This document shows positions 8,880-17,625 of a DNA stretch of 64,000 nucleotides, piece after piece. A program made the position numbers and the translations under genes. The stretch is taken from positions 1 to 64,000 of the forward strand of contig CAZIXA010000004.1 in the NCBI GenBank assembly GCA_964543295.1. The letters are read 5' to 3'. Position 1 is the first letter of the stretch, and each line of letters begins with the position of its first letter. Origin of the DNA: AE-B3B sp964543295 (lineage in GTDB: Bacteria; Aerophobota; Aerophobia; Aerophobales; AE-B3A). The notes beneath the pieces are model-generated. The model was not told the origin of the DNA and did not search any database. It was given only the letters and a program-made list of their open reading frames with translations.

Positions 8880-9641
8880 GATTCTCCTCTTACTATTTTA
8901 GTAAGCATATATGAGCTCGGGCACGTAGTTTGGGAGTGCTCTTTCTACAGCTTAGACCCTGTGTGTCGCATCTAAATCGCAGTATACCCATAAATAAAGG
9001 ATTTCTCAAAAAAAGCTTCTCAAAAATAATGTATGATTATTAGTTCCTCAAATCTTTTATTACAATAGTTTCTGAGCGCGTAGGGAATGCGGATCGAATA
9101 ATTTCTATCACCACAAGATAGTGCTGGAAAGCCGCATCTATGCTCCATCAGATAATGCATCTTAATCCACAATTAGAGTATTATAGCCCAACTAACGACT
9201 TTGGCAAGGCGAGTTTATTTACTTCTTAAGAATCCATTCAGTGCAAACTACTTAAATAAGTGAGCCTACCCCTATAAACAGATTCTAGAAAAAGAATCAT
9301 TAAATCGAACAATTTGATCAAGGGCTAAGGCATTGTGGACTCCAAAAATAAGGCGAAAGCCAAAAAGAGGAACACGATGAATACCTTAGCAGTGCAAAAT
9401 CTTTTAACAAAAAACAAGGATTTTTGTTAAGCTTCAAAGCCGTGTCTCAGCTTCAAAGTTTGAGGTAAGCTAAAAAATTAAGTACGAGACAGAATTAGTT
9501 ATCAGTGTAACGACTTCTGAGAGCTACTAGGACTAGGTTTACCGAGGCGGAATAAGTGGAATAGGTGGAATTTCTTTGAAAATAGGAACGTCCAACTGGC
9601 CTCGGCTAAAACAGAAGTTCTGAGTCTGCTCGCTTAAACAA
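8880..9641. other. Long structured noncoding region between divergent gene blocks
   Basis: About 760 bases without a supported gene separate the leftward HD gene from the rightward train. It holds a perfect 10-base inverted repeat (9404-9413/9421-9430), two copies of agcttcaaag at about 9431 and 9450, and a run of ggaataagtggaatag-type direct repeats near 9551-9573. It could contain promoters, a noncoding RNA, or an origin or transfer site of the element. None of these can be proved from the bases alone. Confidence 0.45.
9404..9430. repeat. Perfect inverted repeat, 10-base arms
   Basis: The arms ttaacaaaaa (9404-9413) and tttttgttaa (9421-9430) are exact complements with a 7-base loop. It could be a terminator-like hairpin on either strand or a protein-binding site. 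No gene end lies close to it. Confidence 0.6.
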
Positions 9642-9674
9642 AGGAAGAGTGAAGATGCTCTTCCTCCCCTTTTT
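9642..9674 (+). terminator. Rho-independent terminator-like hairpin
   Basis: An aggaagag/ctcttcct stem with an 8-base loop is followed by four C and five T. It ends a transcript that would come from the noncoding region at 9.3-9.6 kb, which suggests that region is transcribed rightward (a leader or small RNA). It could also attenuate the gene train that begins at 9750. Confidence 0.6.
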
Positions 9675-9749
9675 CTGGAAAAATAATCGCATTGAAAAAC
9701 TATTAAAGTGAACTTTTCGGTTCATAAATTAAGAAAGGAGTTGATGAGT

Positions 9750-9917
9750 ATGTACAGTCCAAAAATTGATGAGGATTTAATACCGGTACTTTACAAAATG
9801 GCAAAAGCACAAGGCAGGCCGATGACAAAAATTGTAAATGACATCATCAGAAAAGCAATTGTCAAAGGTAGTTCACATAAAGGAAAAAACAAAAAGGTAA
9901 TCACTAAGTCAACTTAA
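9750..9917 (+). CDS. Small ribbon-helix-helix-like protein
   Basis: A 55-residue protein. MYSPKIDEDLIPVLYKMAKA and GRPMTKIVNDIIRKAI give the strand-helix-helix pattern of RHH (CopG/MetJ-like) DNA-binding proteins, with a basic tail. The ATG at 9750 is chosen because AAAGGAG lies nine bases upstream; GTG at 9708 would leave that site inside the gene. It is the first gene of the rightward train and is followed by a terminator-like hairpin. This makes it a likely transcription regulator of the element. An antitoxin is the alternative. Confidence 0.6.
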   Translation: MYSPKIDEDLIPVLYKMAKAQGRPMTKIVNDIIRKAIVKGSSHKGKNKKVITKST

Positions 9918-9938
9918 AAGCTCGAGGTAAAGTTAAGA

Positions 9939-9985
9939 GAAGAGCCATCTCTTTTTGAACATGAAGAGCGGGCTTTTTCTTTTTG
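9939..9985 (+). terminator. Terminator-like hairpin after the RHH gene
   Basis: An agaagagcc arm pairs, with G-U pairs, to ggctttttct and is followed by a T-rich run (ttttt) just before the next gene's ribosome site. It may partly uncouple the regulator gene from the genes downstream. Confidence 0.4.
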
Positions 9986-9998
9986 AAAGGAGTGAGTG

Positions 9999-10454
9999 AT
10001 GCCAAAAGAAAACTTGGGAGTCAAGTTTGAGGATTTAAAGGTAAGAGTTGAGCTCATCAGAGAAGGAGATTCTCATGAAGGTCCCATCATTAAATGTTCT
10101 AAAGACGCATCAGAGCTGATGCAGGAACTAGCAAGAAAGGATAGAGAGTATTTCGTCTGTATCCATCTTAATAACAGAAATGTGGTCGTGGGAATTGAAA
10201 CAGTAGCCATAGGGACTCTTAATGCCTGTACGGTCTCTCCTCGAGAAGTTTTTAAAGCAGCAATCCTCAACAGCGCTGCAGGAGTGATTCTGGTACATAA
10301 CCATGTGAGTGGCAATCCTCTAGCTTCTGAGGACGACATTGACCTAACCAAGAGGTTAGTTGAGTCAGGAAAGATTCTGGGTATCGAGATACTTGACCAC
10401 ATCATTATAGGGAGTAAAGAACACTTTTCTTTTAAAGACAGGGGCATGATATAG
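9999..10454 (+). CDS. radC: RadC-like JAB/MPN domain protein
   Basis: A protein of about 151 residues made almost entirely of the RadC C-terminal JAB domain. It contains VGIETVAIGTLN, SPREVFKAAILNSAAGVIL and HNHVSGNPLASEDD, the H-x-H...S...D metal site of the JAMM fold. The N-terminal helix-hairpin-helix part of chromosomal RadC is missing, as in plasmid and phage-borne versions. ATG 9999 is chosen (AAAGGAG upstream); GTG at 9996 is possible. Family members are common on mobile elements, but their biochemical role is not settled. The stop is TAG. Confidence 0.85.
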   Translation: MPKENLGVKFEDLKVRVELIREGDSHEGPIIKCSKDASELMQELARKDREYFVCIHLNNRNVVVGIETVAIGTLNACTVSPREVFKAAILNSAAGVILVHNHVSGNPLASEDDIDLTKRLVESGKILGIEILDHIIIGSKEHFSFKDRGMI

Positions 10455-10494
10455 AAAATGACAGAAAAATATCAACAATAGAAGGAGCTAAGCC

Positions 10495-10854
10495 ATGACT
10501 AATAAGACTGTGGAAAATAAAGAAAGTAAATACATAAATCCCAAGGTATATGACTTATACTGGGATGGGGAAGTTCCAGAGTACTTTAAGAGAATCTCCA
10601 AGAAGTACATTGTTGTTTTGGTCAACGATTATGGAGGATTTGAAGAGCACAGGATAACAATTGAAGACGTAGTAAAGTATTATGCTACCCAGGCAACCAA
10701 CATTACCTCTGGTTGTAGGACAATAAGCACTGTCAGGGGAGATTGGAGAAATATTGACTATCTTGCTAAAGAGTGCCTGGAGATTTTCAAATGCTTAAAC
10801 ATGGAAACCTTAAGAAGAATATCGAAGAGATGGGGTTTGATTCCAAAATTTTAG
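10495..10854 (+). CDS. Hypothetical protein of the accessory gene train
   Basis: A 119-residue protein with a good ribosome site (agaaggag) before the ATG. It has a YDLYWDGEVPEYFKRISKKY stretch and a mixed alpha/beta pattern, with no signal peptide or membrane span. I do not recognise the family. It is followed by a hairpin-terminator at 10931. Its stop is TAG. Confidence 0.6.
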   Translation: MTNKTVENKESKYINPKVYDLYWDGEVPEYFKRISKKYIVVLVNDYGGFEEHRITIEDVVKYYATQATNITSGCRTISTVRGDWRNIDYLAKECLEIFKCLNMETLRRISKRWGLIPKF

Positions 10855-10930
10855 AGAGTGATAAAACACATCTGTTGAACAAATAAAAACATTCCCGATT
10901 TCTCAGGGCCAGGAGCCCGATTACATAGAT

Positions 10931-10986
10931 GGGCGGTAGTGAAACCTTAAAGGAAAGTTTCCTAAAGGACACTGCCGCCTCTTTTT
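10931..10986 (+). terminator. Strong hairpin with T run
   Basis: A ggcggtagtg arm pairs with cactgccgcc (one G-U pair) around a 28-base loop that itself contains an aaggaaa/tttcct inner stem. It is followed by tcttttt. It lies between the genes at 10495 and 11027 and is probably a terminator or attenuator. Confidence 0.65.
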
Positions 10987-11026
10987 ATTATTGACCGGAA
11001 AGCACAGATGAAAGAAGGAGAACAAC

Positions 11027-11281
11027 ATGCAGGAAGAACAAGCATCATTCTCTGAGGCATTTCCCTGTAATTCCTATCCTTTTCTAAAGAGGATAGAGGA
11101 ACTATTGCAAAAGAATAAAACCAATAGCCTTATGAGCCTGAAGGGAAAAGAGTTGGATAAGGCAAAGGCATGTCTTTTTATTCTGCTAGGACAAGCCTAT
11201 GGGCAACTTTTCCAAATTGACAGTATCGAGGAGTTCGAAAGGCTAAATAGATCTCTTGACCTAAAGGAGAAAAACCAATGA
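11027..11281 (+). CDS. Small hypothetical protein
   Basis: An 84-residue acidic, helical protein after an agaaggag site. Its TGA overlaps the next ATG (11278), so it is coupled to the following gene. Not recognised. It is the first gene of the block leading to the MoxR/VWA pair. Confidence 0.55.
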   Translation: MQEEQASFSEAFPCNSYPFLKRIEELLQKNKTNSLMSLKGKELDKAKACLFILLGQAYGQLFQIDSIEEFERLNRSLDLKEKNQ

Positions 11282-11619
11282 GAGAAGAGTCTTTATTCAA
11301 CAAAGAGGATGTAATTTATGAATATACCCAGGAGCAAGCAATTGAAGACGGTATCTTAGTAGTTGTTGGTAGCTGTGGCAGACAAAAGATAATCTTCACT
11401 ACTAATCTGTTCAGTGATTACCTCGAAAAAGGTAAAGATGGAGACAATAAAGTGGATATAAACAAGTTAAGAGAAACCATTGAAAAGGGACTGAACATGC
11501 TGAAAAGACCGGACAAAGAAGACAGCAAGTATATGAGACTAAGAGTCATAGAAAAAGATAAAATCTGGGTTATCTGGAACGCAGAAGGATTTACCTTCAT
11601 GAAACCCGAGGATTATTAA
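11278..11619 (+). CDS. Hypothetical protein
   Basis: A 113-residue soluble alpha/beta protein whose ATG overlaps the stop of the gene before it (atga). It includes YEYTQEQAIEDGILVVVG near the N-terminus, a pattern I associate with a widespread small plasmid/phage family (DUF6573-like). That assignment is uncertain. It sits in the operon that includes the MoxR ATPase. Confidence 0.6.
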   Translation: MREESLFNKEDVIYEYTQEQAIEDGILVVVGSCGRQKIIFTTNLFSDYLEKGKDGDNKVDINKLRETIEKGLNMLKRPDKEDSKYMRLRVIEKDKIWVIWNAEGFTFMKPEDY

Positions 11620-11645
11620 AAAAAGAACTGGAGGGGAGAAACACG

Positions 11646-12107
11646 ATGAAAGAACATAGTTTCACTTCTGTTAAGTTTATGAGGAAAGAAGAGAAAGAAA
11701 AGGTCTTAAAGGATTGGCAGGCATTTATCAAGAGCGGATTTAGCTATAGAGCCTTTACCGAAAGAGTTTATGAGCACCTTACTCTTCATTGCATGTTCAT
11801 AGCTCACTATTCAAAAGATGGTTTCTATGCGACCTATTTTGCAGATCCAGAAGATACAGTCAGATTCCTGAGACAATTTGATATGGATTTTGGATTTAGA
11901 AGTATTGAATACGGAATGGATATTTGGACTAAGGGATATTATGAGGACATAAACCGAGCAATGTGTAAGGAAGTAGAAAAGTTAAAACCAGAGATATCTG
12001 AAAGGCTAAATCTTGAGATAAGAAAGAACGCACTAAGGAAAGTAGAGAAGCTTTGTCAGGAGCACGGTCTTAAGGCGCACGAAATAAAGGAAAGGAGAGC
12101 TGGATGA
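11646..12107 (+). CDS. Hypothetical protein
   Basis: A 153-residue protein with a ggagggga site before the ATG. It is soluble, with aromatic-rich central segments (FYATYFADPEDTVRFLRQFD) and a helical basic C-terminus. Not recognised. The stop overlaps the next ATG by four bases (12104), so it belongs to the MoxR/VWA operon. Confidence 0.6.
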   Translation: MKEHSFTSVKFMRKEEKEKVLKDWQAFIKSGFSYRAFTERVYEHLTLHCMFIAHYSKDGFYATYFADPEDTVRFLRQFDMDFGFRSIEYGMDIWTKGYYEDINRAMCKEVEKLKPEISERLNLEIRKNALRKVEKLCQEHGLKAHEIKERRAG

Positions 12108-13237
12108 AGATAGAAGGAATAAAGACAGTGAAAAAGATTTCAGAGCATCTTTACCAAATTGGAAAAGACATAAAAGCAGAAGAGCTATTGAACGTTATAA
12201 GAATACTCTCCAGCAAGGGAAAACAACTGGGAAGTGATTATCATTACGGTAGAAATAGACTCTATTACACCGAGCCTTCGGAGATAACTAAAGATGAGTT
12301 TCATAAAATTCTTACCATAACAAGAGAAAGTTTCCCATCTATAGATAATGTCCTTGATAATAGATTCACCCGAGACCAGCTTATGGACGAACTCGCTCCT
12401 TTTGTGAAGGTAAAGTCATCTACTACAAAGGGAGAGCTTATTGAGAAAGCCTTAAAAGAAGAGATTCTCTTTCAGCTTTTTAAAGAGCTCATTGTGAAAG
12501 AAAAGTGCGGAGAGTGGAAAAATTATGTGGAGGGAAAGATTCTCATTCCATCACTAGATAAGGAGTTTCAAATTATCTTTTCGGGAACAAGTTCCTGGAG
12601 AAAATCTTTATCCAACAATTCCTTTACTCAATTTTGGACCCTCCGAAAAAACAGCGTATCTCTACCGGAGATCAGGGATTACTCCAGCAGAAAATATGAT
12701 GACAGTCTTTTCCTCAACATGAAGGATATAGATGAGGTGCTGTTGAGATTGATTAGAAGACTAGAGCAAGAACAGAAAGAGAAAGAAGAGCTTGAGCTGA
12801 ATATCTGGCAGAAAGAGCTATCTCACAAAGACATTGGCATAACTGAGGCTGAGATAATAAGGTATAAAAATGATATTGATAAGCTCAGTGAGTATTTTGG
12901 CAGAAGAAGAGGATCAAAGTTTGAGACTTTTTCTTCTGGACTAAAAGAGATGGCTAACAAGGATATAGTAAAGAAACATTTAGGGGGAAGGTTTCTACTC
13001 TCTACTTTAGATGAGAAGGTCTTCATTGGAAAATCATTAGATAAAGATACCTTCGAGGTACTGGCTAGTCATCTGAAGCTCGAGTACATAGAGGAAGGAA
13101 AGATAATCTCTAAAGTAGACAAGAGAGAAACTACAGAGACTATCTCCGCTCTCTGGGAGATTGCCGGTGAGTACAGTAAGAGTTTTGAATTCAGAGTATT
13201 AGACAAACTAGATGAAAGGGGGGAGGGAAAATGTTAG
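12104..13237 (+). CDS. Unrecognised partner gene of the MoxR/VWA pair
   Basis: A 377-residue soluble protein. The N-terminus (MKIEGIKTVKKISEHLYQIG) is helical, a SAP-like stretch follows (TRDQLMDELAPFVKVKSSTT) and the middle has a long coiled coil of E/K/L (LEQEQKEKEELELN). It overlaps the preceding ATG by four bases and the MoxR start by seven. No family was recognised. By position it is the substrate-adaptor or effector candidate for the ATPase/VWA pair, which is inference only. Confidence 0.6.
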   Translation: MKIEGIKTVKKISEHLYQIGKDIKAEELLNVIRILSSKGKQLGSDYHYGRNRLYYTEPSEITKDEFHKILTITRESFPSIDNVLDNRFTRDQLMDELAPFVKVKSSTTKGELIEKALKEEILFQLFKELIVKEKCGEWKNYVEGKILIPSLDKEFQIIFSGTSSWRKSLSNNSFTQFWTLRKNSVSLPEIRDYSSRKYDDSLFLNMKDIDEVLLRLIRRLEQEQKEKEELELNIWQKELSHKDIGITEAEIIRYKNDIDKLSEYFGRRRGSKFETFSSGLKEMANKDIVKKHLGGRFLLSTLDEKVFIGKSLDKDTFEVLASHLKLEYIEEGKIISKVDKRETTETISALWEIAGEYSKSFEFRVLDKLDERGEGKC

Positions 13238-14601
13238 AGAAAATAGCAATTGGCTGGGAAAAAATAGAACCAGTCTTCCTTGCCAATATTGCCTTGAAGA
13301 AGCCCTTTATCCTGTTAGGAAGGCACGGAACCTCTAAGACTACCTGTGCCAAAGAGATAAGTAAGATCTATGATAAAGATAACTTCCGTTTTTATGACGC
13401 AACAAAAGATGATCTTATCTCTATTGCGGGGATCCCTATACCAGAAAAACTTGCCCAGGGAAAACTTGAGTTTTCGGAGCATAATCGAAGTATCTGGAAG
13501 GCCAAAGTAATTCTGGTGGATGAACTAAGTAGGGCCAACAAGGAGAGTCAGAACCTGTGGCTGGAGATTCTGGAAGAGAAAACCTGTTTTGGCAAACGCC
13601 TTCATTATGAGGCTCTAATTGCCACCATGAATCCGGAAAGCTATGCCTCCTGCTTTAAACTGGATGAGGCGCTTCTGGATAGGTTCTATGCAGCCATACC
13701 AGTACCGGATCTACAAAAAGGAACCGAAGCCAAGATTTATCAAAGAATCATTGAGGTCAATTTGGGGAGAAGAGATAACGGAATAGAGACCGAGAGAATA
13801 AGAAAGGAGATGGAAGAAATTAGGATGAGCTATGAGGAGATTAAGGAAAATAAGAGGGTTGTTGAAGGAGTGGTAGAATATGTATCCAGCCTGATGGAGA
13901 TTCTTTTATCTCAAGTCTCTGATTACATCAGCCCCAGGAAAAGTATTCAACTGACAGAGGAAATCCTTGGCATTTCCGCCTACTACAAGATAAAGAATGA
14001 AAGCCTATATCTTGAAAAAGGAGCAGAGGAGGCTCTCCTTTATACCCTCAGTATTCCCCTGAAGATAAAGCCAGAGGTCTTAATGCAAATACACGAGAAT
14101 CTAAAACCCATGCTGAAGAAACATTCACTCACTGAAGTTGATAGAATTCGCCTTGAGATTGCCAAGGCACAGGATAAAGAAAAGATACTTTTGTATCTTA
14201 AGGAGAATATTCAAAGGATAAAGGGGCATCTTCCCTTTGATGAGATAGAGAAGCTCCTTGCTAAGATAAAAGAGGATATAGAGAATAACGGGGGACTTCT
14301 CTCTCAATTTAGAGAGATCCTTGGGAAGACAGATGGACACGAAGAGATAAAAAGAGAGGTTGAGGGAGAGATTATCCTCTGCCTGGTTAAAAAAGCAGGA
14401 AAAGTAATCTCAACCTTGAGTCTAAGAAGCATTCAGAATGAAGAGGATCTGGCAACTCTAAAGAAGGCAACGCACTTCGTGAGCTACTTAGAGAGCCTCC
14501 CTCTACCTACTAAAGTCGCCGAGTTTCTGTTAAGTGAAAGAGCAGATAATGAAGATAATATCATTAACTTCATCAAGAAAGGAGAATTCAATGGGAAATG
14601 A
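13231..14601 (+). CDS. MoxR-family AAA+ ATPase
   Basis: A 456-residue protein. Walker A is GRHGTSKTT (G30-K36-T37), Walker B is KVILVDELSR (D97-E98) and a sensor-type LIATMNP follows; the order is that of the MoxR/AAA_5 group. These ATPases remodel proteins together with VWA-domain partners such as RavA-ViaA or NorQ-NorD. The next gene is a VWA protein whose ATG lies inside the 3' end of this gene, which supports such a pair. The helical C-terminal 200 residues are family-specific and not recognised. Confidence 0.85.
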   Translation: MLEKIAIGWEKIEPVFLANIALKKPFILLGRHGTSKTTCAKEISKIYDKDNFRFYDATKDDLISIAGIPIPEKLAQGKLEFSEHNRSIWKAKVILVDELSRANKESQNLWLEILEEKTCFGKRLHYEALIATMNPESYASCFKLDEALLDRFYAAIPVPDLQKGTEAKIYQRIIEVNLGRRDNGIETERIRKEMEEIRMSYEEIKENKRVVEGVVEYVSSLMEILLSQVSDYISPRKSIQLTEEILGISAYYKIKNESLYLEKGAEEALLYTLSIPLKIKPEVLMQIHENLKPMLKKHSLTEVDRIRLEIAKAQDKEKILLYLKENIQRIKGHLPFDEIEKLLAKIKEDIENNGGLLSQFREILGKTDGHEEIKREVEGEIILCLVKKAGKVISTLSLRSIQNEEDLATLKKATHFVSYLESLPLPTKVAEFLLSERADNEDNIINFIKKGEFNGK

Positions 14602-15940
14602 GCATAAGCTAACCCAAGCCTGTATGGGCTTAGGAATCAATATGCTGGAAGTATCCAGATTTATCAAGATAAGTGATATCCCTTCAGCTGCCTGTTGGGG
14701 ATTTGATAAGAAGAAAAGGGAGAATTTCATTTTCATCAATCCCAGGGTAATAAGGTTTACCCTAGAAGAGATTCAGTTAATCTTGCGACATGAGATTCTT
14801 CACTATGTAGGATATAGAGGAGTAAGAGGAGCAAAAAATGTCCAGCTTGACAACATCTGTCTGGATATAGCTGTCAACAAGATTCTCACCCTCGCTTATG
14901 AAAAAGAAATGAAATCACTTTGTCGGAAAATATATGCCGAAGAGAGTAGGGGCACTATTCTGGCTTTAGCTCAGCCACATCTCACAGCTAACTCTTTTAG
15001 AGACAAGGAACTGGGAGAGTTTTGGGAAGATATCTGGATGAAAAAAGGAATTCCCTCGCCTTCAGCTTTGTATTACCGACTTGTATTTCATCTCGACAGC
15101 ATAAGAGAAGAGGTCTATACACTAAATCCCTTTGGAGATAGCAGCACCAATAATGGTTCTCATATTATTCTGAGAGGTGTTCCAGAGGAAGGCGAAATTG
15201 ACGGAGATAAGTTCGATGGAGTGGAGAAGAATCAACTGGAGAGAATTATTGAGGATGGGCCCTGGTCTTCAAAGGGCGCTTTCAGTAGTCAAGTCTCCGA
15301 GATGTTCTCTGAGATTCTCGTTGAAAAGAGGGCCTTCGACATGGGGACAGTTTCTGATTTCATTGAAAGGCTGGAGATAAGAGAAAAACTCAATGAAGTC
15401 TCCAGTTCCATCATAAAGGCTTTGGATGGAGCCTCATCATGCCAGCTTTATCCCTATCAGTTAACCAGATTAGGAGTTATTTATGCGGCTTGTGGGATAA
15501 GCAAGATAGTTCCCATCTTCTGGAATAAAAGACCTGAGGCAAAAAAGAATAAGGTGGCTATCTACATTGATACCTCTCCCAGCATGGATGAGTTTAAGGA
15601 AGAAGAAGTGTTCCTGGTGAATGAACTGAAAGACTCTTTCCCCACCAAGATCTATGTCTTTGCTGGTGATGTTCAGGAAATCTCAGCTGAGGATTTTGCT
15701 CAAGGAAAATACCCCAGTGGCTATTCCACCTCATTCGATGTAATAGTTCAGCATCTTCTCGCCTCAGACTATGATGCTGGAGTTGTCTTTACCGATGGAG
15801 AGTCTTCTATAGATACCTCAATTCAAGAAGAATTTTCTTCAAACTCGAAGAGGCTTTTCACTGTTTACTTTACCTCAAACGGACGACCCACCTCAGACCT
15901 AGACCAAATCTCAGAACAAAGTCTCACCGTAAATCTTTGA
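14591..15940 (+). CDS. VWA-like protein with N-terminal HExxH metallopeptidase-like domain (DUF2201 type)
   Basis: A 449-residue protein. The N-terminal half has LRHEILHYVGYRG (H67-E68-x2-H71), a zinc-peptidase signature. The C-terminal half has the VWA metal site YIDTSPSMDEF (D327-T-S-P-S331) and a downstream VVFTDGES. This order is that of the DUF2201/VWA-like family, whose members are typically next to a MoxR ATPase. ATG 14591 is chosen (aaggaga site); it overlaps the ATPase gene by 11 bases. Whether the HExxH is active is not known for the family. Confidence 0.85.
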   Translation: MGNEHKLTQACMGLGINMLEVSRFIKISDIPSAACWGFDKKKRENFIFINPRVIRFTLEEIQLILRHEILHYVGYRGVRGAKNVQLDNICLDIAVNKILTLAYEKEMKSLCRKIYAEESRGTILALAQPHLTANSFRDKELGEFWEDIWMKKGIPSPSALYYRLVFHLDSIREEVYTLNPFGDSSTNNGSHIILRGVPEEGEIDGDKFDGVEKNQLERIIEDGPWSSKGAFSSQVSEMFSEILVEKRAFDMGTVSDFIERLEIREKLNEVSSSIIKALDGASSCQLYPYQLTRLGVIYAACGISKIVPIFWNKRPEAKKNKVAIYIDTSPSMDEFKEEEVFLVNELKDSFPTKIYVFAGDVQEISAEDFAQGKYPSGYSTSFDVIVQHLLASDYDAGVVFTDGESSIDTSIQEEFSSNSKRLFTVYFTSNGRPTSDLDQISEQSLTVNL

Positions 15941-16039
15941 TAACAATCAAACAATAAGAAAGAATATGAAGAAGGTAAAGGCCACTCCTGTCTTGCTGTG
16001 AATTCTCCCAGCTTAGAAAGAAATGGCAAAGAGGAAAAA

Positions 16040-16300
16040 ATGAAAAGGAAAATACCGCTCTTTACACTCTCAGGAGGTAAGTTAAGTGAGTTTGGCAAGC
16101 CAGTAAGATATAGAATATGGGTCCATTATGCTGAAGATAAAGATGATGGCTGCTGTGAGTTCCTGCCGAATGAATTAGAGAAAGCAACGTTATTCAGAGA
16201 AAAGCTTCTAAAAGACGAAAGGTTTGCCATAGTGGAGCCGATAATTGCTGTTGTATGGGATAGAAAATTTAAGAGATATCGAGAAGTGGTGAACAAATAA
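16040..16300 (+). CDS. Small hypothetical protein
   Basis: An 86-residue protein starting at ATG 16040 after gaggaa; a GTG at 15998 would add 14 residues. It contains a YRIWVHYAEDKDDG stretch with clustered acidic residues and a basic C-terminus, WDRKFKRYREVVNK. Not recognised. It follows the VWA gene by about 100 bases. Confidence 0.55.
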   Translation: MKRKIPLFTLSGGKLSEFGKPVRYRIWVHYAEDKDDGCCEFLPNELEKATLFREKLLKDERFAIVEPIIAVVWDRKFKRYREVVNK

Positions 16301-16354
16301 CAAGAGAGATGGTGTAGTACAATAAGGCTCGACAATCAAGATTAAAACAAAGAA

Positions 16355-16390
16355 AGGGACTGGTTGGCAAGTTTGATCCGGCCAGCCCCT
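16355..16390 (+). repeat. Intergenic hairpin of a recurring type
   Basis: An agggactgg arm pairs with ccagcccct (one mismatch) and extends with G-U pairs. It lies 20 bases before the next gene. The GGGCTGGT/ACC-GCCCC flavour is repeated at 18561 and 20553. Confidence 0.55.
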
Positions 16391-16409
16391 TCAAGCATAG
16401 AGGAACAAA

Positions 16410-16616
16410 ATGAAAAAATTCCAAGTTTGGCTTAGGGGAAGCGATTTATGCGATGTTATAGCTAATTCTAAGAAGGAAGCATTACAACAGATTAGAGACT
16501 TTTATGGATACAAAAGATTACCCAAGGGAACTTTTGCCTGCGAAATTTCTTGGAATTATTACGACGAGATAGCAAAAAATAATCAGGCTATTGGAATAGA
16601 CGCTACTAATATGTGA
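16410..16616 (+). CDS. Small phage/plasmid-type hypothetical protein
   Basis: A 68-residue protein. MKKFQVWLRGSDLCDVIANS followed by KKEALQQIRDFYG resembles the short beta-alpha proteins with periodic A/E and K/Q helices common in mobile elements. An agaggaac site precedes it. The stop is close to the next start. Function unknown. Confidence 0.55.
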   Translation: MKKFQVWLRGSDLCDVIANSKKEALQQIRDFYGYKRLPKGTFACEISWNYYDEIAKNNQAIGIDATNM

Positions 16617-16624
16617 GGGAGAAG

Positions 16625-16834
16625 ATGAAAAATAGGGACTATGCAAAAGTATTAAAAAAGATTAACACACTGATAAACAAAGCAAAAGGAGAAAAAAATA
16701 ATAAGGGATATAGAGAAAATCTCGGATACGATGGTCAATTAGAGTTAGAAAATTATATGAGCACACTTAACCTATCATATCAGGAAAAGGCTGAATTAAT
16801 TAAGATGTTTTATGAATATTGTGATGAGCTCTAA
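16625..16834 (+). CDS. Small helical hypothetical protein
   Basis: A 69-residue basic-to-acidic helical protein. ATG 16625 is chosen because gaggga precedes it; the GTG at 16613 would overlap the previous stop. Text such as YREN LGYDGQLELENYM and a YCDEL end suggests a small soluble protein. Not recognised. Confidence 0.5.
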   Translation: MKNRDYAKVLKKINTLINKAKGEKNNKGYRENLGYDGQLELENYMSTLNLSYQEKAELIKMFYEYCDEL

Positions 16835-16849
16835 AGAGAGGAGAAAAAA

Positions 16850-17011
16850 ATGAAGTATAGAGTAAGGTTTTATATGGACTATGAGATTGAAGCTGATAAT
16901 GAAGATGAGGCTTTGGAGGCGGCAAGGGAAGAGCTAGAAGCATGGGCTATGGAAGAGGCGCATCGAGGAATAAGTAATATGTTAGATGTAGAAATTAAGC
17001 AAATGAAATAA
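16850..17011 (+). CDS. 53-residue hypothetical protein
   Basis: It starts at ATG 16850 after agagaggag, 15 bases behind the previous stop. It reads MKYRVRFYMDYEIEADNEDE and then an A/E-rich helix. This strand-turn-strand-helix layout with a YRVRF start recurs in small phage proteins. Function unknown. Confidence 0.55.
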   Translation: MKYRVRFYMDYEIEADNEDEALEAAREELEAWAMEEAHRGISNMLDVEIKQMK

Positions 17012-17079
17012 AAAACCTGACAAAAAGGAAAGAAAACAACTGAGTTGCTTATAGATTAACAATAAGGAGAGAGAAGAAA

Positions 17080-17625
17080 ATGAGAATTGCCCAAATGAGA
17101 GTCTATCAGTTTGATGAATTAAGCAAGGAGGCAAAAGAGAAAGTCTTAGAAAACCTAAGAGATATCAATGTGGATTATGACTGGTGGGAGCCTTATTATG
17201 AGGGCTTTCAAGAAGAGCTGAGAAAGATAGGAATTGAAGCAGAAGACTTTGGTTTCGATTTAGGAAGAGGAGCTTATCTTTATATAAATAAGGGTTACTT
17301 TGCCGATAAGGAAAGATTTCTAAAGTCAGCAGGAGTAGATTTAAGGAGAAGGGAAGCAAAAGATGCATTGCAATATGGAATTGAGTTGTGCACTAAACAT
17401 TTAGGCGGAGGAGATGCCTATAACTATTGTGATCCAAACAACTTAGAAGATGTTAACATATGTGAGTACTTAAAAGATGTTTTAAGAGGATTTTGGAAAG
17501 AATTGAGAGACGCTTACAATTATCTAATAAGCGATGAAGCGGTAGTAGAGACAATAGAAGTCAATGAGTATGAATTTACCGAAGAGGGAAAGCTTTTTCA
17601 ATTAAAGGAGATGACCAATGTCTAG
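17080..17625 (+). CDS. Phage/plasmid-type conserved hypothetical protein
   Basis: A 181-residue protein. The N-terminus VYQFDELSKEAKEKVLENLR followed by DINVDYDWWEPYYEGF is a pattern I know from many phage and plasmid proteins of unknown function (sometimes labelled antitoxin-like). A GIEAEDFGFDLGRGAYLYI stretch follows. It overlaps the next gene by eight bases. The homology is firm in kind; the role is unknown. Confidence 0.65.
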   Translation: MRIAQMRVYQFDELSKEAKEKVLENLRDINVDYDWWEPYYEGFQEELRKIGIEAEDFGFDLGRGAYLYINKGYFADKERFLKSAGVDLRRREAKDALQYGIELCTKHLGGGDAYNYCDPNNLEDVNICEYLKDVLRGFWKELRDAYNYLISDEAVVETIEVNEYEFTEEGKLFQLKEMTNV

